Assembly (NCBI GenBank): GCA_025201845.1
Contig: MU603945.1
Location: 39,572 to 103,571 of the forward strand
Source of the DNA: Martensiomyces pterosporus
Taxonomy: Eukaryota > Kickxellomycota > Kickxellomycetes > Kickxellales > Kickxellaceae
Direction of reading: 5' to 3'
Length of the DNA: 64,000 nucleotides
Under the pieces are notes generated by a model. The model was not told the origin of the DNA. It saw only the letters and a program-made list of their open reading frames with translations, and did no database searches. The position numbers and the translations under genes were made by a program. This document shows positions 1-10,300 of the stretch, piece after piece. How positions within the stretch are numbered: the first letter of the stretch is position 1; each line of letters opens with the position of its first letter.

Positions 1-1641
1 GGCCAGTGAGGATTTCTGGCCAGCCAAGGCAATCTCTTGGCGGCTGTCGCTGCGTAGAACACTGCCTAGACATTCAGAATACGTGCTGCGCGCAAACTGG
101 TGCTCCATCAGCCTCATCCACGCCGTGTTTAGCACATACAGCTCAGGCGTGGCGGTGTCAGCTGGAGGCTCGGTTGTGTTCAGGGAAAATACATCGAAAT
201 ACGCTGCCGTGGTGCGAAGCGCCTTCGTCAGTCGCATGGCCAATGCAGGGGGAATGTCAGCGATCTGGTCTGGCGCAAGGGCGTTGGCCACATCCCCCCA
301 TGGCTGATCGATGTTGAATAGCGTAGTAGCCATACGGAGCGCAAGCAGCTCTGTGTAGTCCGGGAGCGAGCTTGCGCCATGTGGGTAGCAGCCATAGAGG
401 GGCGAGTAACAAATGTGGAGCGCAACGCTCTTCATCTCATTCAAGCACTCGAGCAGCTTGCCCATATCCATGGCAGACGACAGCGCCGTCTCCTCGAATC
501 CCAGCACGGGTGCCAGGCCATAGCACGCCCTGCTCAAGCTCACTCCCAGACACTCCTCGGACCCAGGGATGGCGACGCTGGGTTCGACGTCGTGTGTAAG
601 CCTATCAAGCATCTGGAGCAGGCGGTGCTGCTCGCTCATCATTCCGTACACGGCAGACGCGTCCTTTGCGATGATCTGGCCCAAAATACTCTGCTCCATC
701 TGCTCCAGCCTCTGCTCTTCTGCGCGGATCTTCTCAGGATCGGAAGCCCATGCCGTGGCGCCAGCATCCTGTGCACTCGAAGCGCCAGCATCCACGACAT
801 GCGCTGTAGCCTGCTGTAGAAGAATCCGCCGCGCGATAAAGTTCCTCAGCAGCTCGGTGGTGGCCACAGCATGCAGAGTCGGGATGCCCCATTTGAACTG
901 CCTCGTCGCCGGGTCTTCAATGACTGTGGGCATCCGCCTACACAGCGCCGGCCCATGGTTCTCTATCATCTGCATGACAATCTGGAGCCAGCTTCCGTAG
1001 TGCATGATCAGCTGCGCCATGCAGGGATCCATGCTCTGGCTATTGTGCACCCCCATCGTCTGTGTCGAGAACGGCAGCACATAAAACATCGTAAACACCA
1101 TGCGCGCAATCGCGACCCAATGCGCCACAGCCAGCGTGCCCTGGCCCAGCACCTGAGCGCAGTACATCCTGATGCGGCTCAAGTCCTGCCCCGTCGCCGC
1201 CTCATCCGCCTTTGACAGCTCCTCGAGTTTCTCAAGCGCATCAGCCCTCCGGCACGCCTGCATGATGGTGGCCTCAATGCTGAACCCGATGTTTTTGACC
1301 CAAGAGCCGTCGCCCGCGGCCAGCGACTGGATGGGCATCGATAGAAGCTGCTGCCGCAGCTTGTCAAAGTAGTCGGCGCCGAAGAACGGGTCGGCCTCAT
1401 GGCTTGTATTGGGATCCGCCAGCACCGAGTCCAGCGAGGGCTCGGGAATGGGAAGGCTGATGACGATTTTTACTAGCTCCAGGTGGGTGCGTGTCGGCCA
1501 TGTTATTGTGGACACGGCGAGGGCGCTGGCTAGAAAGTCGCGCTGCGTTGATTGTATGACACTGACCAGCTCGCTCCGCGGCGGATTGGGACTGTCGAGG
1601 ATGGTCTGCAGCCCAACAATGAATTCGCTGAGTCTGTCCAT
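1..1641 (-). CDS. Unrecognised large helical protein, C-terminus outside window
   Basis: An uninterrupted reading frame of 547 codons runs on the minus strand from an ATG at 1641 (first residues MDRLSEFIVG) to the left edge, where it leaves the window without a stop. The protein is Leu/Ala-rich and looks wholly alpha-helical, with many short amphipathic stretches and no signal peptide, clear membrane segment or catalytic motif. It carries features typical of a large scaffold or solenoid protein (a nucleoporin, Mediator or importin-like helical repeat would all fit), but I cannot assign a family. It is head to head with the GatA gene, 279 bp away. The absence of stops over 1.6 kb and the balanced amino-acid content make it very likely real; its function is unknown. 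Confidence 0.8.
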   Translation of the reverse strand, partial: MDRLSEFIVGLQTILDSPNPPRSELVSVIQSTQRDFLASALAVSTITWPTRTHLELVKIVISLPIPEPSLDSVLADPNTSHEADPFFGADYFDKLRQQLLSMPIQSLAAGDGSWVKNIGFSIEATIMQACRRADALEKLEELSKADEAATGQDLSRIRMYCAQVLGQGTLAVAHWVAIARMVFTMFYVLPFSTQTMGVHNSQSMDPCMAQLIMHYGSWLQIVMQMIENHGPALCRRMPTVIEDPATRQFKWGIPTLHAVATTELLRNFIARRILLQQATAHVVDAGASSAQDAGATAWASDPEKIRAEEQRLEQMEQSILGQIIAKDASAVYGMMSEQHRLLQMLDRLTHDVEPSVAIPGSEECLGVSLSRACYGLAPVLGFEETALSSAMDMGKLLECLNEMKSVALHICYSPLYGCYPHGASSLPDYTELLALRMATTLFNIDQPWGDVANALAPDQIADIPPALAMRLTKALRTTAAYFDVFSLNTTEPPADTATPELYVLNTAWMRLMEHQFARSTYSECLGSVLRSDSRQEIALAGQKSSLA

Positions 1642-1920
1642 GCGCGAAAATGGTAGAATGGTGGTGTGCGGTGAGATTGAGGCGAAAAGAATGAAGGAAA
1701 GGAGAAATGCGCGTGTCGCGTTTTGTGAGAATGTGTGTGTGGGGGGGCGGGGAATGCTGCAGCCACTAGCGGCCACTAGCTCAACCCAGCCTGTGTTTTT
1801 CACGCCTTTGGTTCTTCGCTTCCCTTTGGGCTTTGACCGTGCTTGTGTGCGCTTATCTGGTCTTTTCGCGCCTTTTGCCAAATTACCCCTCTCCTTTCGC
1901 TACTTGCATATACAACCAGT

Positions 1921-3492
1921 ATGTCAGGGCTCTTAACGCGCTCAACGCCGCAGCTGGGGCGGAATGTTCTGCGTCCAGCAAGCCTGGCCTGCACGCACCG
2001 GCTGCAGTCGACAGAAGCAGCCACGATCCAGAGCGCACTAGAGACGATAGCTCAGCGAAACCCACTATTGAATGCCTTTGTGAGCACACAGACACCCGCC
2101 GAGCTCGCTGCGCTCGAGCAGCGCGATGGCCCGCTGAGTGGGTGGCCAGTGGGGATCAAGTCCAACATTGCCACGACCTCAGCCAAAACCACCTGTGCCT
2201 CCCGCTCTCTCGAGGGCTACACCTCGCCGTACCAAGCGACAGCAGTCGAGCTGCTCGAGCGGGCAGGCGCCATAGTGGTGGGTAAGACGAACATGGATGA
2301 GTTTGGCATGGGGTCGAAGAACGAGTTCAGTATCTACGGAGCAACGCGCAACCCCTGTTTGCCCAACTCGCTGGAGCCTGATCTCGCGCAGTACCATACG
2401 CCGGGTGGAAGCAGCGGCGGGAGTGCGGCTGCTGTGGCTGCGGGCATGTGCAGAGTGGCACTGGGGTCGGATACGGGTGGCTCGGTCAGGCTGCCGGCTG
2501 CGTGGTGCGGCGTGGTGGGGTTCAAGCCAACGTATGGCCGGATTTCACGCTACGGCCTTGTTTCGTACGGCAGCTCGTTGGACACTGTGGGCATACTTGC
2601 GCGCAATGTGGAGGATGCGCAGGCTGTGTACGAGGCGATATCGACTCCTGACAAGCGAGACATGACGTGCATGACAGCATCTCTGCGAACTCGAATCAGA
2701 AACGCCTGTGCTTCGCGCCCCTGGATAAAGCGCGTGCTGGAAAGCGGCAACAACAGCCCCACTCCTCTGAGCGGCGTCCGTATCGGAATCCCCAAGGAGT
2801 ACTGGGTGAGCGAGCTGTCGGCGTCAGCCTTGGAGTCCTGGAGAGCTGGCGCCGATAAGCTTGCCTCGCTGGGTGCCGAAATCACTGCCGTTTCTCTTCC
2901 CCACATCCAGCATTCACTGCCCACATACTACACGCTGGCTCTGGCCGAGGCCTCATCCAACCTGGCGCGCTACGATGGCATCCGCTACGGCTTCCGATCA
3001 AGCGCCAGACCCGACACCAAAGATTTGCAGAACGCCTCGCAAAAGTACGCCCACACGCGAGCCGAAGGGCTGGGTAGGGAGGTGCACCGCCGCATCCTCC
3101 TGGGCACCTACGTGATGACTTCGTCGGCGTGCAAGCACTACTATCTTCCGTCGCAGAAGATCCGGCGTATCATCCAGCAAGAGTTCGACTCCACATTCGC
3201 GCTCCCCAATGCAGCCCACGCCGAATGCCCTGCCTCTGTCAGCAGCAGGCCAAAGGGCGTCGATGCGCTCTTGTTCCCGACGGCTACAGGCACCGCCCCG
3301 TTGCTTGGTGAGCCGGATGCGAGCCAGGTCTCCAGCTATGTGAATGACATCATGACGGTGCCAGCTAGCCTCGCCGGAATACCGGCTATCTCGGTGCCCG
3401 TTGTGCTCCAGGATGGCATGCCGGGAGGCCTGCAGCTGGCGGCGCAGTATGGCGACGACGATGTCCTGCTTCGTATTGCCAGCCACCTCTAG
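1921..3492 (+). CDS. HER2: Glutamyl-tRNA(Gln) amidotransferase subunit A, mitochondrial
   Basis: Amidase-signature protein of 523 residues. It hydrolyses glutamine and passes ammonia to the GatB-type subunit, which converts Glu-tRNA(Gln) to Gln-tRNA(Gln) in mitochondria. The Lys-Ser-Ser catalytic set is visible: Lys80 in GIKSNI, the cis-Ser in GGSSGGS (164-165) and the nucleophile Ser188 in DTGGSVR. The motifs GKTNMDEFGMGS and GFKPTYGRISRYGL are typical of GatA and set it apart from general amidases. The frame is open upstream to 1843, but 1921 is the first ATG and gives an Arg/Ser-rich, acid-poor N-terminus suited to mitochondrial import. A Ser/Arg-rich insertion lies near residues 245-275. 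The C-terminus ends soon after the conserved GGLQL segment, slightly shorter than usual. Confidence 0.93.
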   Translation: MSGLLTRSTPQLGRNVLRPASLACTHRLQSTEAATIQSALETIAQRNPLLNAFVSTQTPAELAALEQRDGPLSGWPVGIKSNIATTSAKTTCASRSLEGYTSPYQATAVELLERAGAIVVGKTNMDEFGMGSKNEFSIYGATRNPCLPNSLEPDLAQYHTPGGSSGGSAAAVAAGMCRVALGSDTGGSVRLPAAWCGVVGFKPTYGRISRYGLVSYGSSLDTVGILARNVEDAQAVYEAISTPDKRDMTCMTASLRTRIRNACASRPWIKRVLESGNNSPTPLSGVRIGIPKEYWVSELSASALESWRAGADKLASLGAEITAVSLPHIQHSLPTYYTLALAEASSNLARYDGIRYGFRSSARPDTKDLQNASQKYAHTRAEGLGREVHRRILLGTYVMTSSACKHYYLPSQKIRRIIQQEFDSTFALPNAAHAECPASVSSRPKGVDALLFPTATGTAPLLGEPDASQVSSYVNDIMTVPASLAGIPAISVPVVLQDGMPGGLQLAAQYGDDDVLLRIASHL

Positions 3493-3810
3493 GCAGGCCT
3501 AATTGGTGCCTCGTGGGAAGCAGTTGATCCCCCGTTATCTCTTCTGGCCAGTGGGCGTGCTTGGGTGATTACTAATAGAGCCACAGCACGCCTTTCGCAC
3601 TATTGGGGACGGACAGCCCGAATTGGGAGTTGAGAGGACAGCTGCACACTTGGCAAGCCGCCGAGCAGTTAAAAGACGAGCTGCCGGGGGCGTTCGCCAG
3701 CCTTGCTCTTGACTGCTCACTTTCCCTTTCACGCCTTTCCCTTTCGTTTTTTTACAGATATATTCTCCCTATTGTGTCCTCCACCGCAGACTAGACAAGA
3801 GAACCTCGAG
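3493..3810. other. Intergenic, GatA to old yellow enzyme
   Basis: Gene-free spacer of about 320 bp. The last 100 bases before the next start codon are pyrimidine-rich on the plus strand (repeated CTTTC blocks followed by a T run and CAG). This fits a leader, possibly with a 5'-UTR intron acceptor near 3758. I see no other gene. Confidence 0.5.
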
Positions 3811-5058
3811 ATGACAGTTGACCCGCGCAGCTTTTTCCAGCAGCAGAGAGGGCTTGGTCCGGGCACTGCCGTGCAGCCCACCACCTCTGAGATCAAGCAG
3901 GGGTTCACCACGCTCACCAGCAGCCCCGACCCCTTGCCCAAGCTCTACCAGCCGCTGCAGATCCGCGGTCTGACTCTGAAGAACCGCGCTGTGGTCAGCC
4001 CCATGTGCATGTACTCCTCGGAGGACGGCTTCGCCACCGACTTCCATCTGGTGCACATCGGCCAGTACGCGATGCGCGGCGTGGGTCTGATCATCATGGA
4101 GGCCACCGGCGTCGCGCCCGAGGGCCGCATTACGCCGAACTGCCTGGGTCTGTGGAAGGACGAGCACATCGAGAAGCTGCAGCAGGTGACCAGGTTCGCC
4201 CACGCCAACAAGGCAGCCGTGGGCATTCAGCTGGCCCACGCAGGCCGCAAGAGCAGCACCGTTCCGCCGTGGCTGATGCGCACTCTGGGAAAGAACGCAG
4301 ATGGGGAGAACCAGGGCTGGCCCGAGAATGTTGTTGGTCCATCACCCATCCCCTTCGACGTGGGGTCATGGGAGCCCAGGGAGCTGACGGTTGCAGAGAT
4401 CCGCAGGATCCAGCAGGACTTTGTCGATGCCGCCATCCGTGCCGACAAGGCCGGCTTTGACGTCGTCGAGATCCACGGTGCTCACGGGTACCTGGCCCAC
4501 GAGTTCCTCTCGCCCATCTCCAACCAGCGCAAGGACGAGTACGGCGGGTCGTTCAACAACCGCATCCGGTTCCTCGTTGAATTGGTGCAGCAGGTCCGCA
4601 GGGTGTGGCCCCAGGAGAAGCCGCTGTTTGTGCGCGTGTCGGCCACCGACTGGGTGGCGCCCAGCGACGATGTCCCCACGGGCGGGTGGACTGAGGAGGA
4701 GACTACTGAGCTGGCGAAGGTCCTCGCAAAGGAAGGCGCTGACCTTATTGACTGCTCCACTAGTGGCAGCAGCCCCAAGCAGCAGATCCCCCTGTCGCCG
4801 GGATACCAGGTCCCCTTCGCTGCTAGCATCAAGAAAGAGGTGCCTGGGCTGCTTTCTGGCGCAGTCGGCATTATCACGGATGTCAAGCAGGCCAACGACA
4901 TTCTGGAGGAAAACAGCGCTGATCTGATTTTCCTTGGACGCGTGCTGCTCCGCGATCCAAACTTCATCCTTAACGGCGCCTCTGAGCTTGGCGTGTTTGC
5001 GCAGTACCCGCACCAGTACGAGCGTGGCAGAAAGAAGGACAAGCTCACGTTTGTTTAG
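3811..5058 (+). CDS. Old yellow enzyme, YqjM-like NADH:flavin oxidoreductase
   Basis: A 415-residue TIM-barrel FMN enzyme of the old yellow enzyme superfamily, which reduces activated C=C bonds with NAD(P)H. It belongs to the YqjM (thermophilic-like) class and not the classical yeast OYE class: the FMN-tuning cysteine is in SPMCMYSSED (Cys66), followed by LVHIGQYAMRG, QLAHAGRKSS, EIHGAHGYLAHEFLSP and the DEYGGSFNNR segment near residues 245-255. The C-terminal phosphate-binding region reads AVGIITD..FLGRVLLRDPNF. The start at 3811 is the first ATG; the frame is open upstream only through a pyrimidine-rich leader. The natural substrate cannot be told from sequence. The neighbours are unrelated, so no pathway context is offered. 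Confidence 0.92.
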   Translation: MTVDPRSFFQQQRGLGPGTAVQPTTSEIKQGFTTLTSSPDPLPKLYQPLQIRGLTLKNRAVVSPMCMYSSEDGFATDFHLVHIGQYAMRGVGLIIMEATGVAPEGRITPNCLGLWKDEHIEKLQQVTRFAHANKAAVGIQLAHAGRKSSTVPPWLMRTLGKNADGENQGWPENVVGPSPIPFDVGSWEPRELTVAEIRRIQQDFVDAAIRADKAGFDVVEIHGAHGYLAHEFLSPISNQRKDEYGGSFNNRIRFLVELVQQVRRVWPQEKPLFVRVSATDWVAPSDDVPTGGWTEEETTELAKVLAKEGADLIDCSTSGSSPKQQIPLSPGYQVPFAASIKKEVPGLLSGAVGIITDVKQANDILEENSADLIFLGRVLLRDPNFILNGASELGVFAQYPHQYERGRKKDKLTFV

Positions 5059-5151
5059 GGAGTTTAGTAGGTAGTTTTGCAGGACCACCCACTTGACATG
5101 ACAGAACAGCCGCACTATCCATTTTTCTCCATCCTGGCTATGCTACACTTG

Positions 5152-7195
5152 CTAGACAAGAAACCCCTCCGCTAGCCTGCCGGTGGTCGTCTGCGGGAAT
5201 ACCATCCACGCCTCCCACACAGCCAGCACTCCCAGCACCTGCTTGCGGAAATGCTCCGCCTTCAGCCTTGCCTCGATCCCCCTGTACACGGCTAGCAGAT
5301 CGCCAAAGATCTCATCCAGCCGCACCTCAAACACCTGCCTGAGCCTCCACGCACTAGCCACGGGTGCTGAGCAATTGTGCAGGATGTCAGAGATCAGCAG
5401 GAGCCTACACACTTTGTCCGCCGCGCTCGCACTGGTGTCGAGCAGCGACTGACAGATGATGTCAGCCACATCCTCTGCAGCATAGGCATGGTCGATGGAA
5501 AACGCCATGGCATCAGCGATGACCCCACACTCTGGTCGTCGTATCCTCCTGATCCTTCTTTCAAGCCGATCCCTTGCTCTCCCGCCCAGCCTGTCTTTTG
5601 GCATGTCATCGCGGCCATTCTCCTCGGCTTCGTCTGCCTCGCTCGACGACTCGCTTGCACCGCAGCCCAGGGCCCCTGCGTCTCCCACACGCGCAGAGCC
5701 CTTGCCGCGAGCTGCAGTGTGTCCGATCTCGGGCGGTATCCAGATCGGTCCGCCGTCGTACATAAAAAACATCTTATCGCGCCACTTCGTCTTCGTGTCG
5801 CCATTCAGGAGCGAGTACAGCCTCCATCTGTAGTACACATGCTCCTTTGACTCGCAGCTGACCAGAAACTCGAACCGCGGGTCGCCTCTCTTCTGTGCAA
5901 TCAGCGCGCATTCAAACGCGGCCCCATGTTTTGCCACATGCTCAACGGTCCAGTGTATAGTGCGAACCAGCCGGTGGTCCAAGGGCCGCTCAACCCGCAC
6001 CTCAGGAATCACCCCATCGTCGTTCTCTCCCGGCACCACCATCCTGTGTCCAAACCCGCCACGCGGCTGCACTGGCAGCACAGCGTTGAACGGGTACCCC
6101 GTCAAGGGCAGCACTGTCGGGTTCTCGCAATCAAGAGCGAAGATCGGGCGCGGTGGAATCGGGACGCGCTTACCCCAGCACACGCGCAGGGTGTAGCCAC
6201 GCATCGTCTCTTTATCCATGCCGCGGATCGCTCTTGCCGCACACTCGCGGTCCATGAAGCTGACAAAGCCGCTGTTGCGTTTCCTTGCGTGTTCCTCCGG
6301 CGTCCGCGGCCACATGATTTTGACACTGCCGATGGGTCCGTACTTGGCGAACCCCAAGCACAGGGCTTGCTCGTCTACCTCTGGGTGGATATTGCCGATA
6401 TACAGATTGGTCGTTACGCCATCGTCGGCATCTGGCGGATGATCCACAGCTGGCATCCTTCCGTCACTTTGTAGACCCTGAACTGACGCGCCTTCAGAAG
6501 CGCCATCGGCTCTATGGCGGTCAGAATGGCTCTGTCTGCTTGGCCTGCTTGGCCTGCTTGGCCTGCTTGAGCTGCTCTGCTTGCTCCGCTGCCTCTGCTC
6601 CTGCCCTTGCTTCAGCTCCTCGAGAAACAAGTCAAGGTTGCGCTTCTTTTTCCCGCTAGCCTCCTTAGCAGCCATCAGCTCCTCCTCCTCTCTAAGCTCC
6701 GCATCAGCGCCGCTGTCGTCGTTGTCGTCGCCAGCAGAAAAGACGGAGGGGCGCTGCGGGCCCTGCTTGACTGAATCACCCGCAGCGTGTGCTTGGTCGC
6801 TCGATTTAACAAGGAGCCTCAGCTTGCCATCGTCCTCTTTTCCATCGGCTTTGAACGAGGCAGTGAGGTCCTCCAAGACCTTGGCCGTCTCTTCACCCTC
6901 GGACTAGAAGCCATTCCGACGAGGGACGTTTGGGTTGTTTTATCGGGGAGCGGGGTGGGGGAGTTGGACAAGTGTGAGAAACATGTACGTTGCAGCGAAT
7001 TTTGCTCGCAATACAAAATGCAGGCTGTGTGAGCACACGGTTGCTCGCGATACGCTGGCTGCTTTTTTTTTTTTACTCATGGCTGCCACATTCGCTAGTT
7101 ACCTGCTTTGCCTGCTGCTTGTTTCTCGCGAGGCCCAGGGGCTTCTTCAGGCCCAGTCCAAGCGGGCTTGGCCTCACAGTCTTGCGCTTCTGCAT
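5152..7195 (-). CDS. U2SURP: U2 snRNP-associated SURP protein (SR140/U2SURP)
   Basis: Two exons, 7103..7195 and 5152..6903, joined in phase 0 across a 199-nt intron (GTAACT..TAG), give 614 residues. Exon 1 encodes a basic leader with PLGLGLKKPLGL; exon 2 opens with ETAKVLEDLTASF, matching the short N-terminal helix of SR140. Then come an acidic/basic linker, an RRM starting TTNLYIGNI with RNP1-like NSGFVSF, a SURP/SWAP module (FECALIAQKRGDPRFEFL..YYRWRLYSLL) and a CID domain (DAMAFSIDHAYAAEDV..LLISDILHN). The protein binds U2 snRNP and takes part in branch-site recognition. The human protein continues past the CID with a cwf21-type helix and an RS tail; this one stops just after the CID. The exon 2 frame has no ATG before its conserved part, so exon 1 is needed. 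Confidence 0.9.
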
Positions 7196-7343
7196 GCTCC
7201 TGCTCTTGTTATAGCTCCAAGAAAAAGAAAAGAAATTACTTGCTGTATAGAATGTGTTTTTGCAAAATTCAAAGCGAAAGGGAGAGAAAAGTAAATTGGC
7301 TGAAAGGCTAAGAAACGAGGTGTGCAACCCCATTTTGAAAGGC

Positions 7344-10300
7344 CTACTCCAGACCTTCGTCGTTGTCGATCAGGTGTGCATAATCCTCGAATGAAGCAAA
7401 CATCGGCATCTTCTCGGCCTTCTTCTTCTTCTTCTTAGACGGCTCGTCATCGGCCTTGCCCTTGCGCTTGGCCCCAGCGGCTGTCTTCTCTTCTTCCTCG
7501 CTGGCAGACTCTGCGTCACTTCCAGACTGAGCGTCATCACTGATCTCGTCATCGAAAGTGGGGAATCCATCGTCGCCCTCCGAGTCTTCATCCTCATCCT
7601 CGCTGGCCTCATCCTCGCTAGCCTCATCCTCGCTGGCTTCGCCCTCATCCGCACTCTCGGCCTCGTCTCCGCTCTCGCCTTCACGCAGAGCAGCCAGCAA
7701 GTCGTCGTCGTCGTCGTCATCCATATCGGGGCCATCCTCATCACCATCGCGCGCCTTGGGCATGTTGGCCGTCATAGCCTGCCAGATCTCATCCTCATCC
7801 AGCTCCTCGTCACCATCGCCCTTAACGACATCAGCGAACCCAGTAGCATCGTCAGCAAATCCAGCAGCACCATCGCCCTCACCATCCTCAGCACCGCGCT
7901 TGCTCTTTTTGGTCCTGTTGCCCATGCGCGCCTTCTTGGTCTGGAAGAACTGGTAGAAGAACTGCTCGTCTGCAGGGATCTCCGACTTTTGGAGGCTAGT
8001 GATCTTGTCCGACGTAAGGTCCAATCCGCCGATGACTCCGCCCACACGCTTCGACGTAATCAAGTGGTCGCCCGCAGCAACCCTGGCTCTATTTGGCCCA
8101 ATCTCCGTATCAGGTCCGCTGGCGCTGACAAACGGCTGCATGATGGACTGTCCGCGCAGCGTGGGTGCTCTAGCCAGCACAGCAGCGCCAGACTCGTCGA
8201 CATCGGTCTTTGCAGCAACATTATCTTCTGACTTGGGCTTGCGGTACACGAAGCGGTCCAAGAAATGTGCCAGCGAGTGGTTGTGCAGATTGCTGATGGC
8301 CGCCACCTGGTCGCCGTCAAATATCTGCTTGACCGAGTGGGTGATCGATGGGTGGAAGTGGTGCGTCATCATCACCGCCTCCCACAGGCAGCAAGCATCG
8401 GCGTAAGCGAACCTTGGGTCGCGCTTCAGAGGGTCATAGGTGCCCTGCTTGTCCAGCGCCCTCTTCCCACCAGCGGCCTTCTCGCCATCGCCATCCGACT
8501 CGGCATCGACAAACGCCTCCTCATCGTCGTTGTCCTCAGGCTGCGTTAGCATAGTGTAAATCTGCGGGTTGACGCTAAGGATCTGCGACACCAAATACAG
8601 CGCACCGGACGCAAACTCCGCCTGGTTGTACAGGCACACCTGCAGAATGCGCTTGATGAACGACATCACACGCGGAATATTGCTATCCGACTTGAGCGCA
8701 CGGAACAGCACATTAAGATACATAGCCTTCTTCGACGTGCTGTCCAGGCGGTGATCCAGCAGCGAGTCGTAGAGCGTGCGGTAGAAGCGGTCGGCGATTC
8801 CAGGACGCAAGCGGACGATCTGGTAGAGCAGGACAAGGGACTGCACAACTGTGTTGAAGTTTCCTGCATGCGCGATTTGGAAGATGACTCCCACATGCTT
8901 GTCCATGACGTCGTCCTCCATCTTTGAGAACGGCAGCGCGCGGTTCAGGCCGGTGAGGATGGCTGCAAGGAGCTTGTTGTCCATCGAGCGCTCCTCCTCG
9001 GCGCGCTTCTTCTCGGCCTCCTCTTTGGCCTTCTTCAGGGCCTTCTGGCCCACATACACCTTCTTCGGGGGCTGCTTCTTGGATTTGCCAGCATCGCTTG
9101 CCTTCTTGGCCTTCTCGCTATCGCTATCGCCATTGCCGTCAGCCTCAGCCTCAGCCTCAGCCTCAGCCTCGTCCATCTCCTGGGTGAGCTTGAGCAGCTT
9201 CTTGAAGAACACAAAATACACCTCGAGCAGCAGGTTGGCTGTCTGCACATCCTTGGAGGAAAGGATGATCTGGTTGAGCGTGATCATCGTGTAGTACTGC
9301 GCACGCTCCTTTGTCGACGACTTTGTCAGCAGCAGCTCCTGGATGGTCTTGACAACGACAAACTTCATGTTCGGGTGGACGTTGAGCAGCTTAAGGATCA
9401 GATAGGAAGCCTTTGCCGCTAGCTGCCTCTCCTTGTCGCCGAGCTTGTTGACGAGCAAACGGAGCAAGTTCTGCTCCTGCTCAGGCTTCTGCTCCAAGAG
9501 ATCCTCAAAGTAAATAACCATGTTCTGTCTGGTGTGGAGCACGGGGTCGTACGACATGGATTCCATCACCTTGATGAGGTCAAAGTAATGGCGCTTGAGC
9601 TTGTCCTCGAACGCCCACATGATCCAGTGCGCTGGCGTCACATTGGACGCGTTGATCGGCTGGTCCGCAAAGTACTTGAGCTTGCGGTTCGACGGCAGCA
9701 AATTCATGACCATCAGATCCTTGACACTGCCAACGGCCAGCAGGGCCTCGCGGCGGTTGTTCTTCTGCACCATCTGCATGAGTTGATTGAGCGACCGCAT
9801 GGCGTGCACGGGGCTCTCCTGCACAATAAGCGTCAGAGCAGACACACGATCGGACAGCGTACCGGATGCAAGGATGTTTGAGACGAACGAGCGGTCGGCC
9901 GTCGACAGCGACTTCTGACCTGCTCCGCGCGATTGGTACAGGGCGTTCTCGTTCTCCAGGAGCTCCTCGGCATACGAGACCTTTTGCAGCACCTCTTCCT
10001 CAGTAGGATTTTCTGCGCCCTCATCGATCTCGACTTCGCCAAGCGGGATAGAGAACCACTGTGGGTGAGGCTCGATGGTCAGGCGCCTGGCCTTTGACAG
10101 GGGCTGCGAGTCCATGGCGGACTTGATCTTGAACCCAGGAATATCGAGGTCCTCGTCATCGTCTTTTTTGCTCTTCTTCTCGACCTCCTTTTTCTTGCCA
10201 GCCTCAATCTTGGCGGTCTTCTCTTCGGCCTTCTTCGCCTTGCCCTTCTTCTCCTTGCCCTTCTTCTCCTTAGGCGCCGCCTCCTTCTTGGGTACCGTTT

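Noticed and set aside
4366..5115. 249-codon minus-strand frame over the old yellow enzyme
   Set aside because: Antisense shadow of a clear enzyme gene.
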